From the NCBI RefSeq assembly GCF_046630445.1, contig NC_092333.1, positions 7,909,501-7,973,500 on the forward strand: DNA of 64,000 nt. Direction: 5' to 3'. The translations under genes and the position numbers were made by a program. The stretch is from Rutidosis leptorrhynchoides (Eukaryota > Streptophyta > Magnoliopsida > Asterales > Asteraceae). Of the stretch, positions 10,800 through 22,005 are shown piece after piece. Below the pieces are notes generated by a model. That model did not search any database. It had not been told where the DNA came from and saw only the letters and a program-made list of their open reading frames with translations. How positions within the stretch are numbered: the stretch's first letter is position 1; every line of letters begins with the position of its first letter.

Positions 10800-12665
10800 T
10801 GATGTGTCGTAAAGTGGTATATGAATTGTCGTATAAAATAATATGGAAAAATAACGATTAAAGATTGCTACACACTAACGGGCAGTGTACCCGATCTTGT
10901 AGTAGTATAGTAACTGGTTTAGTTTCGTGTATCGTTCCAAGGACAGCTGTATTAGTCAAACTAGAATTATAAACTATATTATGATTAACTAAGTAAATGA
11001 AATTTAAAGGTACAAGATTTATGTTTTGTGGCTTATTTAACGATTAGCCAAATCAGAGAAGAGTAAAAGTAAAAACAATATTTTTGGTCTTTTAAGTTTA
11101 TAAGTGCAAGGAAAGCAATTAAGATAGTTTTGATATCAAAGAGATGAAATATGCTCATCTAGACTTTTTACCCTCGATGTGAATGTTTATTTAGGATTAA
11201 GATTGGATTGATTGGTTATGCACGAGAACTAATTGATCGGTTTAACAAGAGTAGTCTTGAATAAACACTCAAACGGAATTACACGACGCAAGTGATGTTC
11301 TTGTCATCTAAGACCTCCTATTTGTAATCAACTAATTCAACTAGTCTAAAGACTTGAAGAATGATCAAGTCAATGGTGTGTTGATCATGATCCACTCCTA
11401 TGTCAACTAAGGGTTTAGCTTAGTTCATTCCCTTGGTCTGGTTAAATGTTCAATTCACCCAACCCAAGTAATCAATTAAGTGTGGTAATAAGATCCCTAT
11501 AAACGTCAGTAGATAAGGCAAATTACTAACACCTATTAGTTATATGGAATTGAGTAGTGAAAATATGCATGACAGATTCTAGGGAATTGATCGTTCACCT
11601 AGACAACTACACATATCAATTAAGCTATCTGAGAGTATCTACAAGAGTCGTTCTTACATTCCTATATAGATTAACCGTTTGAACGCAACTTACCCCTTTT
11701 GGTAAAAGACTGGCAAACACTTGTCACTAGGTGTAAATCAATATACTAAATCAGCAAGATGGTGTTTCTTAGTTGAACAAGTATACTAACTAGTTGAGTC
11801 GAAAAGATTAAACTTAACAAGAATGGTTCTTGTATTCAAACATCAAACTATCGTGCATGGTAACTATCAATCAAAAGTAAACATTCAACATCTCGGTTAT
11901 TTATCTAGATGAACATAAAAGGAACTAGCCAACAATCATGCTAAAAAACTTAAACATAACAGTAACAAAGATAGAATTCATTGTAAATACAAGATTGACC
12001 TTTTTAGAGTAATCTTGGATGAAGCCCTTGAATGATCCTTGAATCTTCAATGATTTTAGTGTTTTTGATGCACTTTGATAAGCTCAAGAACTGTTTTGAA
12101 TGATATGTTTTCGTCTCTGAACAGAAAGAAAACTGGCACACTTGGAATGAAGCTGGAAAGAGGTTTAAAAAGGCTGAAAAGTAGCTGGAAAGCACTGTGC
12201 GCGGCGCGCACATAAGGGGTGCGCGGAACGCACTACTCACCTACCACACTTTTACTTTCCAGTTCACGATCGCACTTCAATTTGGACGTTTCAGGTACTT
12301 GTGCGCGTCGAAGTGCGCGGCGCTGTCTGTTGTGCGCGGCGCGCTCTGTTGAACTTGCGCGAGGTGCTCTCTGGTTTCCATTTTAATCAAATGTTCTGAT
12401 CAAAGTCTTGAGTGCGCGGTGGTGTGCGCGGATAGTGCGCGGCGCGCACTGTAGCTTTCATTTTTCTGTTTCTTCGTTTCTTGTTCTGGTTTTGATCTTT
12501 GAGTTGTTTCATTCATTATCTTCAACATTTCTTCAAGTATTCAATGATTCTATGCTTAATTACAATACAATGGAATAATCATGGAAATATTACAAATTCG
12601 TATGAAATAACCGACGATAGGACTTGATATTGTGACTAATGATATGTCTATTTTGAGTAATATCA
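10800..12665 (-). repeat. Element B 5' LTR (about 1.87 kb)
   Basis: The inner end starts TGATGTGTCG next to the PBS. The outer end is placed at TATCA (12665), giving TGATATTACTC as the element start, parallel to TGATAATGC of the other Athila LTRs. An end at 12668 (TATCACCA) is also possible. Contents: a GC-rich palindrome array (12197-12449), a TATA-like TTTTTAAAC (12163-12172, minus), and an inner part whose GGCAGTGTACCCGATC (10881-10896) resembles GGCAGTGTACCTAATC of LTR C. Confidence 0.7.
12197..12449 (-). promoter_or_regulatory. GC-rich palindrome array in LTR B
   Basis: Repeats of GTGCGCGGCGCGCAC, perfect at 12197-12211 and 12435-12449, with degenerate copies at 12219-12233 and between 12300 and 12430. 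The array ends about 25 bases upstream of a TATA-like site in element orientation. This is the same position as the paired hairpin module of the other Athila LTRs, but with a different sequence. Confidence 0.5.
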
Positions 12666-13090
12666 CCAACATAAGTATATGAAGTTATAACTAGAAAGTT
12701 ATACTTCCATGTTCTTGAACTTATAAAGTTAACTTTTAGTTTCAAGAAATATGAGATCAAGATTAACTAGTAATACTTGACCAAATTTACAATATCACAA
12801 CTTTAAAGTGCTTACAAAAGAAAGAAACAAACTAAATTTACAAGTAAAAGTTCATGGTTGTTCATACTTAGAAAGATTCAAGCCAAGGCTTTGATCTTTA
12901 AGAAAGTAAACTTTAAGTTTACAAACATGAACACAAGTATGATTATAAACTCATGAACCTTTCTTTTAACAAGTTTTATGGAGGAATCAAACTATAAACT
13001 TGATCCTCTTTGATTCTTGTATGTTCTATTATAAACAAGATAATATGAAGAATAAACTAGAAAGTTTGATTCTTATAACTAGTAAGTAAA
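12666..13090 (-). repeat. Element G 3' LTR, inner piece left of Athila C
   Basis: Bases 12666-13090 rejoin 55036 onward when C (with one GTAAA) and its duplication are removed. Both sides are A/T-rich LTR-like DNA without ORFs, with many CTTTAAAGTT and ATGAACTTTT strings. The remainder of this LTR should lie left of element B, outside the window. Assignment to G is by continuity. Confidence 0.6.
13086..13090. repeat. Target site duplication GTAAA, left (element C)
   Basis: Matches GTAAA at 44886-44890, next to the other end of C, and its duplicated copy at 55031-55035. Confidence 0.85.
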
Positions 13091-15090
13091 TGATGTTATG
13101 CGAGGTGTATATGAAATAGCTTAAATTTACTAGGAAAAACTATTAAATATGATACAATTTTACACAAGATATTTATTTATTTATAGAACGGATATAACTA
13201 AACCTTGCTACAACACTTATAGGCAGTGTACCTAATCGTACAGTAGTGTAGTTTTTAATAAGTCCGGCTCGTTCCACAGGGAATCTTTTAAACAAAGCTT
13301 AACGCTATATTAGTTTTAATTTATAAAAATACAAATATATATAAGTAATATTATTATTATAAAAAGGGGGGTTTTTACCGTTTAATGACCGGTTTGTCAA
13401 TTTTTAAAACTTTAGTCGCAGTTAAAACCTAATGTAAAATATTAAATAAATAAAAGACTTAATTTAAAGTGTAAAGTAAATAACGTTAATGAAATTGCGA
13501 TAAATAAAAGTGCGATAAAATAAAATTACGATGATTAAAGAGTACGAAAATTAAAAGTGCAATTAATTACAATGACAATAAATAAAAGTGCAATTAAATA
13601 CAATAACAATAAATAAAAATGCAATAATTAGAAGTGCAATTAAATATGAAAATAAAGGAATTATGCTTATTTAAACTTCCGTAATCATGATGTTTGACGT
13701 GTTGATTTTTAGTTTATTCCCATGAGTTAATTGTCCTTTGTCCTGGATTATTTAATATGTCCGTCTAGTTTTTTGTCCATAACAGTCCATCAGTCATAAA
13801 TATAAAGTGCGAGTGTCCTCGTCAAATTATCCTTATATCCGAAGTCAAATATTCCAACTAATTGGGGACTTAAACTGTAACAAGGTCTTAATACTTTGTT
13901 TAATAATTACACCAGGATATCGACTGCGTGTAACCCAAGGTTTTAATACTTTGTTAACAATTACACCAAGTGTCCTTGTACATAATTTCACCCCTGTTTT
14001 AATAATTCCATAGACTATTAATCCATTCTCGTATCCGGTTAAATGAACGATTATTCGTACATATAAATACCCCGCCCATCGTGTCCGATAGAGTGTATAT
14101 GGTTATTTATAGATACGTCCAATTGTAAATCTTTATATTAAAATTAACAAACTATCATTTAGTTAAACAAATATAAAGCCCATTAATAGCCCATAGTCTA
14201 ATTTCCACAAGTGTCGTTCTTTTGTCCAAACCCTAATTATGGTACAAAACCCAATTACCCAATTTTAGTATTTGGCCCAACATCATGATTACTTCGTTTT
14301 AAATAAGCATAATAATAACTTAGCTACGAGACATTAAATTAAAAAGGTTGAACATAACTTACAATGATTAAAAATAGCGTAGCGTTACACGGACAGAATT
14401 TCGACTTACACCCTTACAATATTCGCTAACATATCCTTATTATTAGGATTTAAAATTAAAATTAAAATTAAAATATAAATATATATATATATTTTACGTA
14501 TGATGAATGAGAAAAAGATGTGTAAAATTCGGCCGAATGCTCGGCCTTTTAAAGGTGGATTTCTGACTTTTTGGGCTCCGCGAGTGCGGCCTTTTTGGTC
14601 TTCAAAGCTCCGCGAGTGCGGAGATGTGGATTCCAGCTCACACAAGTTTAGCTCCTAGCTTGCCGACGGATTATATAATATAATATATATATATTAATTT
14701 TAAGAATTAATTATATATTATATTATATTCATGTGCATAGTTGACTTGTAATTTTTAGTCCGTTGCGTCGAGCGTTGAGAGATGACTCTGGTCCCGGTTC
14801 CGGATTTTCGAACGTCCAAGCGTACAATTTAATATCTTGTATTTTGTGTTTCGAATCTTGTACTCTTGTAATTTTGAGACGTTTCTCATCAATAATTGGA
14901 ACCACTTTGATTGTATTTTGTACTTTTGAGCTTTTTGGTCGTTTGCGTCTTCAATTCGTCGAATCTGTCTTTTGTCTTCACCTTTTATTATTTAAACGAA
15001 TATTACTTGTAAATAGGACAACTGCAACTAAAAGCTTGTCTTTCTTGAGGAATAATGCTATGAAATATATGTTCGTTTTTAGCATTATCA
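13091..15090 (-). repeat. Element C 3' LTR (2000 bp)
   Basis: Co-linear with the 5' LTR at 42837-44885. It starts TGATGTTATGCG and ends AGCATTATCA. It differs from the 5' copy by scattered substitutions (for example GGCAGTG against GGCGGTG near 13224) and by a much shorter AT repeat near 14475. The copies at 42837 and 52993 share variants against this one, as expected if the second derives from the first by duplication. Confidence 0.9.
14576..14623 (-). promoter_or_regulatory. Paired GC hairpin module and TATA-like site, LTR C (3' copy)
   Basis: CTCCGCGAGTGCGG (14576-14589) and CTCCGCGAGTGCGGAG (14608-14623), the latter a 6 bp stem with a GAGT loop. The minus-strand ACCTTTAAAAGG (14545-14556) follows about 20 bases downstream and is the likely TATA equivalent. 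Confidence 0.55.
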
Positions 15091-15103
15091 AATATTCCCA
15101 CAC
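15091..15103 (-). promoter_or_regulatory. Polypurine tract of element C
   Basis: The minus strand reads GTGTGGGAATATT immediately before the 3' LTR, the expected place for the plus-strand primer. The same AAGTGTGGG core recurs at 16372-16380, 16728-16737 and 20927-20936. Confidence 0.6.
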
Positions 15104-17191
15104 TTGAGCGTTGCTTGTCCTCAAGCAATATAGTCTTGAATATACAAGAATCACTTCTTTATTCTTCACACTTTGTACATCAGTGATTTCTTTACGGCGG
15201 TATAAACAATGGTAGTAACGATGTGGTTTATAGTCTCACATGACTTATGAAAATTTAGATCCATTAAGGAAATTGGATCTTTATGAAAACATTTGATCTT
15301 TTGAAAATTCAATCTAGTTTTTACCCTAGATAAGTTTTCCAGAATAACCCTTCACCGATGTTTGCAAATTGTTTTTGTGGGTTTGGTGGGTTTTAGATTT
15401 GAAAATTTTAGCTCAAAACTTGTGGTTTTGTGTCACCCATTTGCTAACCTTGTATTGGGAAAGCAACACGTCCAGTACACTTGCTCCGTATATTACCTTT
15501 CGGTAAACTACCGTCCATTTGTAAAGGAAAGCGTTGAACAAGCAACTGTTCAGGCAATGTCCCCTGACATGCTTTTAATTATGGTCTATAACGTGTCAGA
15601 CGCAATTACTATCCTTTGTAGGAGCAATAGTAAAGCTCACCCTTATAATTTTTCGGTCTGGCACAAGGTCCTATCTTTGACCATGCTATGCAACCACCGT
15701 TCTTACGGTTGACACCCGATTTGGTTCAGGTGACCTAATGAATTCCAGGTGAATTCCTAGGATTTTACGTTCAATGGTAATGAACGCATTGAAAATAGGT
15801 TTTCAGAAAACAAATCGGTTTTAATTTGATCAAAATATTTTCTCGTTCAAGCTCGAGTTTAGATATCATTGAATTCCATGAATTTGTAATTCTCAATCTT
15901 TAAGGTCAATCTCAAGGATTGAGTAATATCAGTCTTAAAAGCTGATTTTTGATCTTTAAGGAGATTATCCTTTCGGGGATCTGATTCATTAGTCTTATCC
16001 AGCTAATTTGCACGGCGTCCTCCCCATTTTACGAGACAGATCCTCTCATGGTTAGGATAAGTCTGACCACTTGGCGACCCTGTTTGATGCTGAGGTCCGT
16101 GGATTTCCTGCTAATTTTAGAGATGACTTTTCTAGATTTTTCGTCAACCTACAGCTGGTCTGGACGACAACTTCATGACCTAAATCAAGAAGCGCGTTTC
16201 TTTTTCGGAAGACTTTACTTCCTTTTAATGATGGAATTGATTCATCGTGTAGATCCATCTTTCTTTCAGTAAATCGGGTAAAACTGTTTAGTTTAGTCCA
16301 AAGCAAAAGTATCTTCAATTATTTGTTACAGAAATATGTGACATATGTTTAAGATAACTTGGTAAATTTTCCCACACTTGGCTTTTATTTCTTTTTTTTG
16401 TCTTTTTATTGTCCTCTATTTCATTTTAAATGAATTCTAACATTTTAGTTTGTTTCTCAATTTATGTCCTTTCCGAGGTAACAATAATTTCAGTGTTAAC
16501 ACCTAGTTTTATTGTTCATAAATATGTATAAACATGATTTTGAGTTCATTTAATTGAAAATTTTGAAATTTTTTACTAGAATTGGGTAGTCAGTATATAA
16601 GACTAGGGCTGTTCTTTATTATCAGAGAGCACTAGATTCTAATACAACTACTGCGTTACTAGTATTTTTAATGGTAACCAAGTGTATAAGTTAAAAATTT
16701 TAAAAATCCGAAAGAATTTAACCCCTTCCCACACTTAAGATCTTGCAATGCCCTCATTTGCAAGAAATCAGTAACAATTTAAATTATTGAGGGTGATTAG
16801 CGTAGAAAAATGATTAAATTTTACCAAAGTTTCCAAACATATTGGCGTTTGTTTGCTGAATGATAAATGGTGCATATCATTTGTTCATTCCGTCTTGTTG
16901 TACATCACATTTGTTTTTCGTTTTGTCGTCAAAATTAATAGCTTTTGCTGAACTTAATGCCAGTCTTTGAAAATGCGCTGTTTTACCCTGTTTTGTACAT
17001 GAGATAAACTACAAACACATATATACATATTTTTGAAGTTGGGTTTTCACACCACATTCAAAAATTATTAAAATCTAATAAAGTTAGAAAATTATAAAAG
17101 CTATTATAATAAGAAAATAAGAAATAAGAAATAAGAAAATTAAGAATTAGTAACATTACAATAAAATAAACAAAAATATAAAATAAGAAAA
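15104..17191 (-). other. Element C 3' untranslated region
   Basis: About 2.1 kb between the env-like ORF and the polypurine tract. Short open frames such as 15362-15712 (plus) show no recognisable domain. Two internal AAGTGTGGG polypurine-like copies lie at 16372-16380 and 16728-16737. I see no other gene. Confidence 0.6.
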
Positions 17192-17626
17192 TTATGGATG
17201 AGGAGGATGGTTCCAGTATGGGTCCCAAGCGTATCCATAGATGCTGTAAAATGCTTGGGCCGGGTCATATGTAGGATATGGTGGTCGGCTCTCTATAGTC
17301 CAAGGAGCAAATTCGGGCATAACGGTAGGAATGTAGTCTCTACCTACGTGTGTACAATGACTTATGATTTGGCTTTGATGATACTGCCAATCTTGAAATA
17401 CTTTTTGTCTAGCCATTTCATACTCGTGTCGAGCCATAAAAATTTTCATTTCCGTCATTGGATTACCCCCTCCCGATTGACCTTGCTGTTGATCTCTCTC
17501 AACCTGTGGATGCCTGCCATCATAACGTGCTGCCGCGTTGTTTCGTTTCTTTAAGACCTTAGCACCATGATAAACATGCAAATCTATTCTATCGCGGGGT
17601 TCTGGTTCTGCCATTAATATTCCCCC

Positions 17627-17640
17627 CCCCCCCCCGACTT
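17627..17640. repeat. Homopolymer run of 14 C
   Basis: Lies inside the env-like ORF, exactly where the reading frame changes. It is the likely site of the frameshift, or of assembly error. Confidence 0.8.
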
Positions 17641-18548
17641 CTATCCACCCCGAGATATTTAGCAATTAAAGTAATAAATATACCACCTCCTATTATGCTA
17701 CCACGCCTCATACCCCTAACCATAGTCAATAAATAATAACCCACACAAAAAGGTATACTTACAGCGCTCTGTGGGTCTCGAATACACATGTGGTAAAATA
17801 AATCCTATTCATTTACCTTTTCCTTATTCTTACCTCGTTGTGTAATCGAATTGGCTAAAAACCTATGGATTACTCTTAATTTAGCTCTATCAATATCAAG
17901 ATAAGAGTATAATCCCCCCTGGAATCGGCGATGGCTAGTCATCCTACTCCATACGTCATTTGTATCAAAATTCTCATCCACCCTCCTACCATAAACTATT
18001 AACCTCTGGAAATCATAAGATGCTAGCTCCTCGGGCGTATATATACCTAAAGCCCGAGCCATGTCTAGTAAGTACATATGGTGCATCTCCCCTCCTAATA
18101 AAAATCTAAGAAAACTACGATCGGTTAAAGTATCTATCTGATCATTTATTTCAATAGTACATAATAACTCTATACACCATTCTCTATACACAGGTCTACG
18201 CATGTTGAATAAACTTACCCAATTACTAAAAGTAGAATTACCATACCTTTGAGTAAGTAATTCCCTGATTGGCTCGGCCAATTCCACTACCTCTAATGGT
18301 GCCTAATCTATAACTCTGGGTACCTCAACATTATTAGACACAAGGTTGTGCAGGTTCTTTTGATATTTTGGATAGTCTATCCAATATCTATCAAATCTCA
18401 AATTCAGATGTAAATCTGTCTCATGAATGTTTGAATATGAAACAATTGGGTGAGGCATATCTTGTCGGTATTGGTTATTAATTTCCTGTTGATTTGCATC
18501 TTCCGGAGGAGCATTGCGAGCCTGGGATGAAGATTCACCCCTTTCAGT

Positions 18549-19181
18549 CTGCAAAATAAACACAATTTTTGTGCATCCAAATATGCATTAGTTTTAGCAA
18601 AATCATAAATCTAAACAATTACAATGACATGTTTAATCCATATTAAACTCTATACACATTTTCAAAATATTAACAATTCTACACTTTTACAAATATACTT
18701 TTACAAAAATGTATACAAAGTTTCTTCGCATTTAACTTCTAAAACAAGTCAAAAATAATCATTATAACAATTAAACAAGTTCCTCATGGTATTCATATCA
18801 ATTAAATCAAGTTCATGCAATTTTGGTTCAAAAAGTCCACTTTAATCTTCATAAATCATGTTTAGGATCAAAGTTTTGATCATTTAGCAACCTAAACATG
18901 TTACACTACTCAATTTAGCATAAACTAATAACAAAATTCGGTCATAACCTGTTTATATCAAAAAGCCCTAATTTTGCTCAAGAACACAAACCTTAGATTA
19001 TTCAAAAATTGAAGTTCAAAGCTTCTAATCATGTTAAATAGCATCAATCTAGGTTATACAAGCATAATAAACAAACAATTGAAGCATTATTACACTAGAA
19101 AGCATCAAAATCGAATTATGTATGAAATTGTTCAAGAACACTAAAATTCGGATTAAATGGTGTTTAGGTGTAGAAATTTAC
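18549..19181 (-). other. Predicted intron of env-like gene (633 bp)
   Basis: Donor TCG/GTAAATTT and acceptor TTTATTTTGCAG/ACT. A/T-rich, with stops in all frames. It joins two in-frame exons. The prediction is from sequence only. Confidence 0.5.
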
Positions 19182-19220
19182 CGATTTCCTTGAGTAATTC
19201 CTTGATAATAGTCTCCTCAT

Positions 19221-20348
19221 TGTGATTTTAGCAACAAATTTGACGATTATTGGTGAAAAATTGCGAATTTGAGAGGTATTTGTGTGTGTTTTTCGTGAAA
19301 AATGAGTGAGGTGGTGAAGGGGACTGGTCTGTTCGACCAGTTAACCCTTCTGGGTTTTCTGACCTCCGCGAGTGCGGTGGTGGGGCCGTTTAAATCACCG
19401 CGAGTTGCGGTGGTTTGCTTTTTTTTATATATAAAACCTTATAACTTTTTTAAAAAACATTTAATTAATTAAATTCTAAAAATTTTGTTTTCCTTTAGGA
19501 GCGAGGGTGTTTTGGATCGTTGTCCTAGTCCGTCCCTTGACAAAAATTTAAAATTTGTCAATTTAAAGCGCGGTTTTAAAAGAAAAGATTTTTGGGTTTT
19601 TTAATGTTTTTGGCATACTTTAATTCAATAAGATTAAAAATAATGATAATAAAAGTTCTCGTCCCTCCCTCGGGTAAAGCAATTTCGGTTCAACGACCTA
19701 GTCTTCAACTCACAACGAATTTTAAAAATCAAATTTTTAACTTAACGAAATAAAGTAAATTTTTTTGTTTTTAAATTCACGCCAAACTTAAATTCAAAAT
19801 GCATAAAATTAAAAAATTCATATTTTAAAAATTCACACTAAACTTAAATTATATTTTTGTTTTTATACATACAAACTTATATTAAAAATATTAATTTTTT
19901 AAATATTTACAATTTTAAACATATATTAATTTTAACAAGCTTACAATATTATTTTAATATTAATATATTAATTTTAAAAATATGGTAAAAATAAAATTAA
20001 AAATCTTTTTGGTCTTTTATCCCACTTTAATCAATCAAATATTATCAAAAATATACACCCCTCTTTTCGGTAAAGTAATTTCGGTTCCACGACCTAATTT
20101 AACTCATGACGAATTTTTGAAATATTTTGGGTTGATTGATTAAAGATATTTATACCTTAAGAATAAACGTTAAATTTCGCAGTGATGTAATAAATTTTTG
20201 TATGATATCAATAATTTTGGTCGCAAGACCTAATTTTATCGAATACCAATTTAATAATTTATAGCGAACAAATTATCATTTATTATCAAAAGGTTAAAAA
20301 TAAAAATAAAAATAAAAACTGTACAGACTTACCTATGAGATAGTATTC
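19221..20348 (-). other. Non-coding region upstream of env-like gene
   Basis: Holds a hairpin cluster (19323-19412). Further right is a roughly 60 bp block with core TTTCGGTTCMACGACCTA, present at about 19668-19730 and again at about 20060-20120, with a decayed third copy near 20215. Otherwise A/T-rich, no ORF. Confidence 0.55.
19323..19412 (-). promoter_or_regulatory. Hairpin cluster before env-like exon 1
   Basis: Four inverted repeats in 90 bases: ACTGGTC-TGTTC-GACCAGT (19323-19341), AACCC-TTCT-GGGTT (19343-19356), CTCCGCGAGTGCGG (19364-19377) and CACCGC-GAGTT-GCGGTG (19396-19412). The last two form the same paired module as in the LTRs, about 145-190 bases upstream of the env-like ATG. 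No TATA box is evident. Confidence 0.5.
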
Positions 20349-20764
20349 TTAGTGATATGCTCTAGCCCACTCATAAGATAGTAGGACTAATTGATTTTCC
20401 ATGGCTACATAGGCGTAACCTCGAGCATTTAACGTTTTTTCTTCTAAACATATGAACGGTCCATCTCTGCATAGAGTAACAAATTCGGTATTTGAATAGG
20501 TTTGATTATTTGAACATTTACCTTCGTGTGACCATTTTCCGCATTTGTGACATCTTTCAAGGTGTCGTGCTCTCCTTTTTGCTGCGGATTTGATTTTCCT
20601 TTACCAAATTGTAACTTATTATCTTCGCATCTGGATTCTTTTCTTACTCCGTCCAATTTTTCTCTGATTACTGATACTATTTCACATAGAAGGGTGTCAT
20701 TATTACGTTTAGTAATCAAAGCGTGTAGCATTAGACCATGGTTTAATTCACAGGAAGTCTTCAT
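20349..20764 (-). pseudogene. Small zinc-knuckle ORF after integrase (element C)
   Basis: An open frame starts at the ATG at 20764 (MKTSCELNH) and gives 106 codons. The part after QQKGEHDTL looks out of frame. In another frame the same DNA encodes RCHKCGKWSHEGKC, a CCHC zinc knuckle (about 20554-20514), followed by EFVTLCRDGPFICLEE and a C-terminus ending in SYEWARAYH with a stop at 20349-20351. I infer an old frameshift, shared by copy 2. The product would be a small nucleic-acid-binding protein between integrase and the env-like gene. I do not know a named family for it. Confidence 0.45.
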
Positions 20765-20924
20765 TTCGTAAAACCAAAAAAATTAAAAATTCAGAATGGG
20801 GGGAGAAGACTAGTTCTTTAGGGTCTGCTAGGGAAAGACCATTCGGGTTACATTTTCGAAAACTATACGAAAACAGAAAATCTAACTCTAACAGAAATAC
20901 ATATTATCCTTTAAAGACTTGATT

Positions 20925-20937
20925 CTCCCCACACTTA
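20925..20937 (-). promoter_or_regulatory. Internal polypurine-like tract
   Basis: The minus strand reads AAGTGTGGGG right at the integrase stop. It resembles the 3' polypurine tract and could serve as a second plus-strand primer. Its copy in D is near 45912-45922. Confidence 0.4.
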
Positions 20938-22005
20938 GTTAGCTGTGGTGTTGAAATTGTGATTAATTTCGTTGTCAACTTCCATCGGACTATCTATGTA
21001 ATGTTTAACTCTGTGACCATTAACCTTAAATTCAATCCCATTTAAATTTATTAATTCTACTGTTCCGTATGGGAAAACTCTTTTGACTATGAATGGTCCA
21101 GACCATCTTGATTTCAATTTTCCAGTAAATAGCTTGAATCGTGAATTGAAAAGAAGAACTCTGTCTCCTCTTTAAATTCTTTTGAACTTCTGATTCTTTT
21201 ATCATGGCATTTCTTCGTTCTTTCTTTATAGATTAACGAATTTTCGTATGCTTCTTGTCTTAATTCTTCTAATTCGTTTAATTGACTTAACCGTAGACGT
21301 CCAGCTTCATGTAAATCAAGATTACATGTCTTCAAAGCCCAAAATGCTTTGTGTTCAATTTCTACTGGAAGATGACATGCTTTTCCGTAAACGAGTTTAA
21401 AAGGTGTGGTTCCAATTGGAGTTTTATAGGCTGTTCTAAAAGCCCAGAGTGCATCCTCCAATTTAATGGACCATTCCTTCGGATTTGATCCTACGGTTTT
21501 CTCTAGAATACGTTTTAAAGCTCGGTTGGTATTTTCAACTTGTCCACTTGTTTGTGGATGATAAGCAGTGGAGATTTTATGAGTTACTCCATATCTTTTG
21601 AGAACTTTCTCAAGTTGATTATTACAGAAATGAGTTCCCCGATCACTTATTAAAGCTTTCGGTGTTCCAAACCTTGCAAAAAGACGTTTTAAAAAGTTGA
21701 CTACAACTCGTACATCGTTAGTTGGGAGAGGTTGTGCTTCCGCCCATTTAGATACATAATCAATTGCTACGAGAATGTAGAGATTATTATGAGATTTTGG
21801 AAATGGACCCATAAAGTCAATACCCCAAATGTCAAATACTTCACATACTTGAATGACATTTTGTGGCATTTCATCACGTTGACTTATTTTTCTGGCCCTT
21901 TGACATGCATCACAGGATTTGCAAAGAAGGTGTGCATCTTTGAAAATTGTAGGCCAATAGAATCCAGCATCGTAAACTTTTCTTGCTGTTAGTTGAGGCC
22001 CATAA
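20935..22005 (-). pseudogene. pol: Element C integrase core and C-terminus, cut by element E
   Basis: Continues the pol frame interrupted at 22005/34110. The catalytic D-D-E residues are present in [15 protein letters not shown] and [12 protein letters not shown] one-base loss near 21175 (compare D near 46160) shifts the frame. The last 60 codons (GPFIVKRVFPYGTVEL, then the stop at 20935-20937) are intact in the other frame. Intact, it would insert element cDNA into the genome. The zinc-binding N-terminus lies at 34105-34350, on the other side of E. Confidence 0.88.
22001..22005. repeat. Target site duplication CATAA, left (element E)
   Basis: Matches CATAA at 34105-34109. D has a single copy of this site (about 46985). 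Confidence 0.9.

Larger units (their letters stand above)
8714..12665 (-). mobile_element. Athila-type element B, 5' end only
   Basis: On the minus strand: 5' LTR (10800-12665), tRNA-Asp PBS with one further mismatch, a short leader, then an intact gag frame cut by element A at 8713/8714. Protease, pol and the 3' LTR must lie left of A, outside the window. Gag is recognisably related to that of A and C but clearly divergent, and the LTR is unrelated in most of its length, so B is a different Athila family. Its right flank (CCAAC if the LTR ends at 12665) lies in the LTR of element G. Confidence 0.8.
17192..19220 (-). pseudogene. Athila env-like / ORF1-type 3' gene with apparent intron
   Basis: Exon 1 (19220-19182) starts with ATG and encodes 13 residues ending in KS. 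A GTAAAT donor follows. The intron (18549-19181) ends in TTTATTTTGCAG. Exon 2 begins at 18548 in the same frame (TERGESSS). No ATG opens exon 2, which supports splicing. Exon 2 has an in-frame TAG at 18303-18305, a TAA at 17805-17807, and a frameshift in a 14-C run (17627-17640). Recognisable stretches are FLLGGEMHHMYLLDMARALG, GRRVDENFDTNDVW, and RRGSIIGGGIFITLIAKYLG in the segment before the C run. The last part is rich in Pro, Tyr and Gln. Such ORFs follow integrase in Athila elements and their function is not settled. I see no clear membrane segment. Confidence 0.6.

Noticed and set aside
11000-12180. Host gene in the A/T-normal stretch of LTR B
   Set aside because: No ORF above chance length, and it lies between the PBS-adjacent LTR end and the promoter region of the same LTR.
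13091-15090. Solo LTR
   Set aside because: Immediate flanks are GTAAA and AATAT, so no duplication. The right flank is a polypurine tract and the partner LTR with GTAAA lies at 42837-44885; it is the 3' LTR of C.
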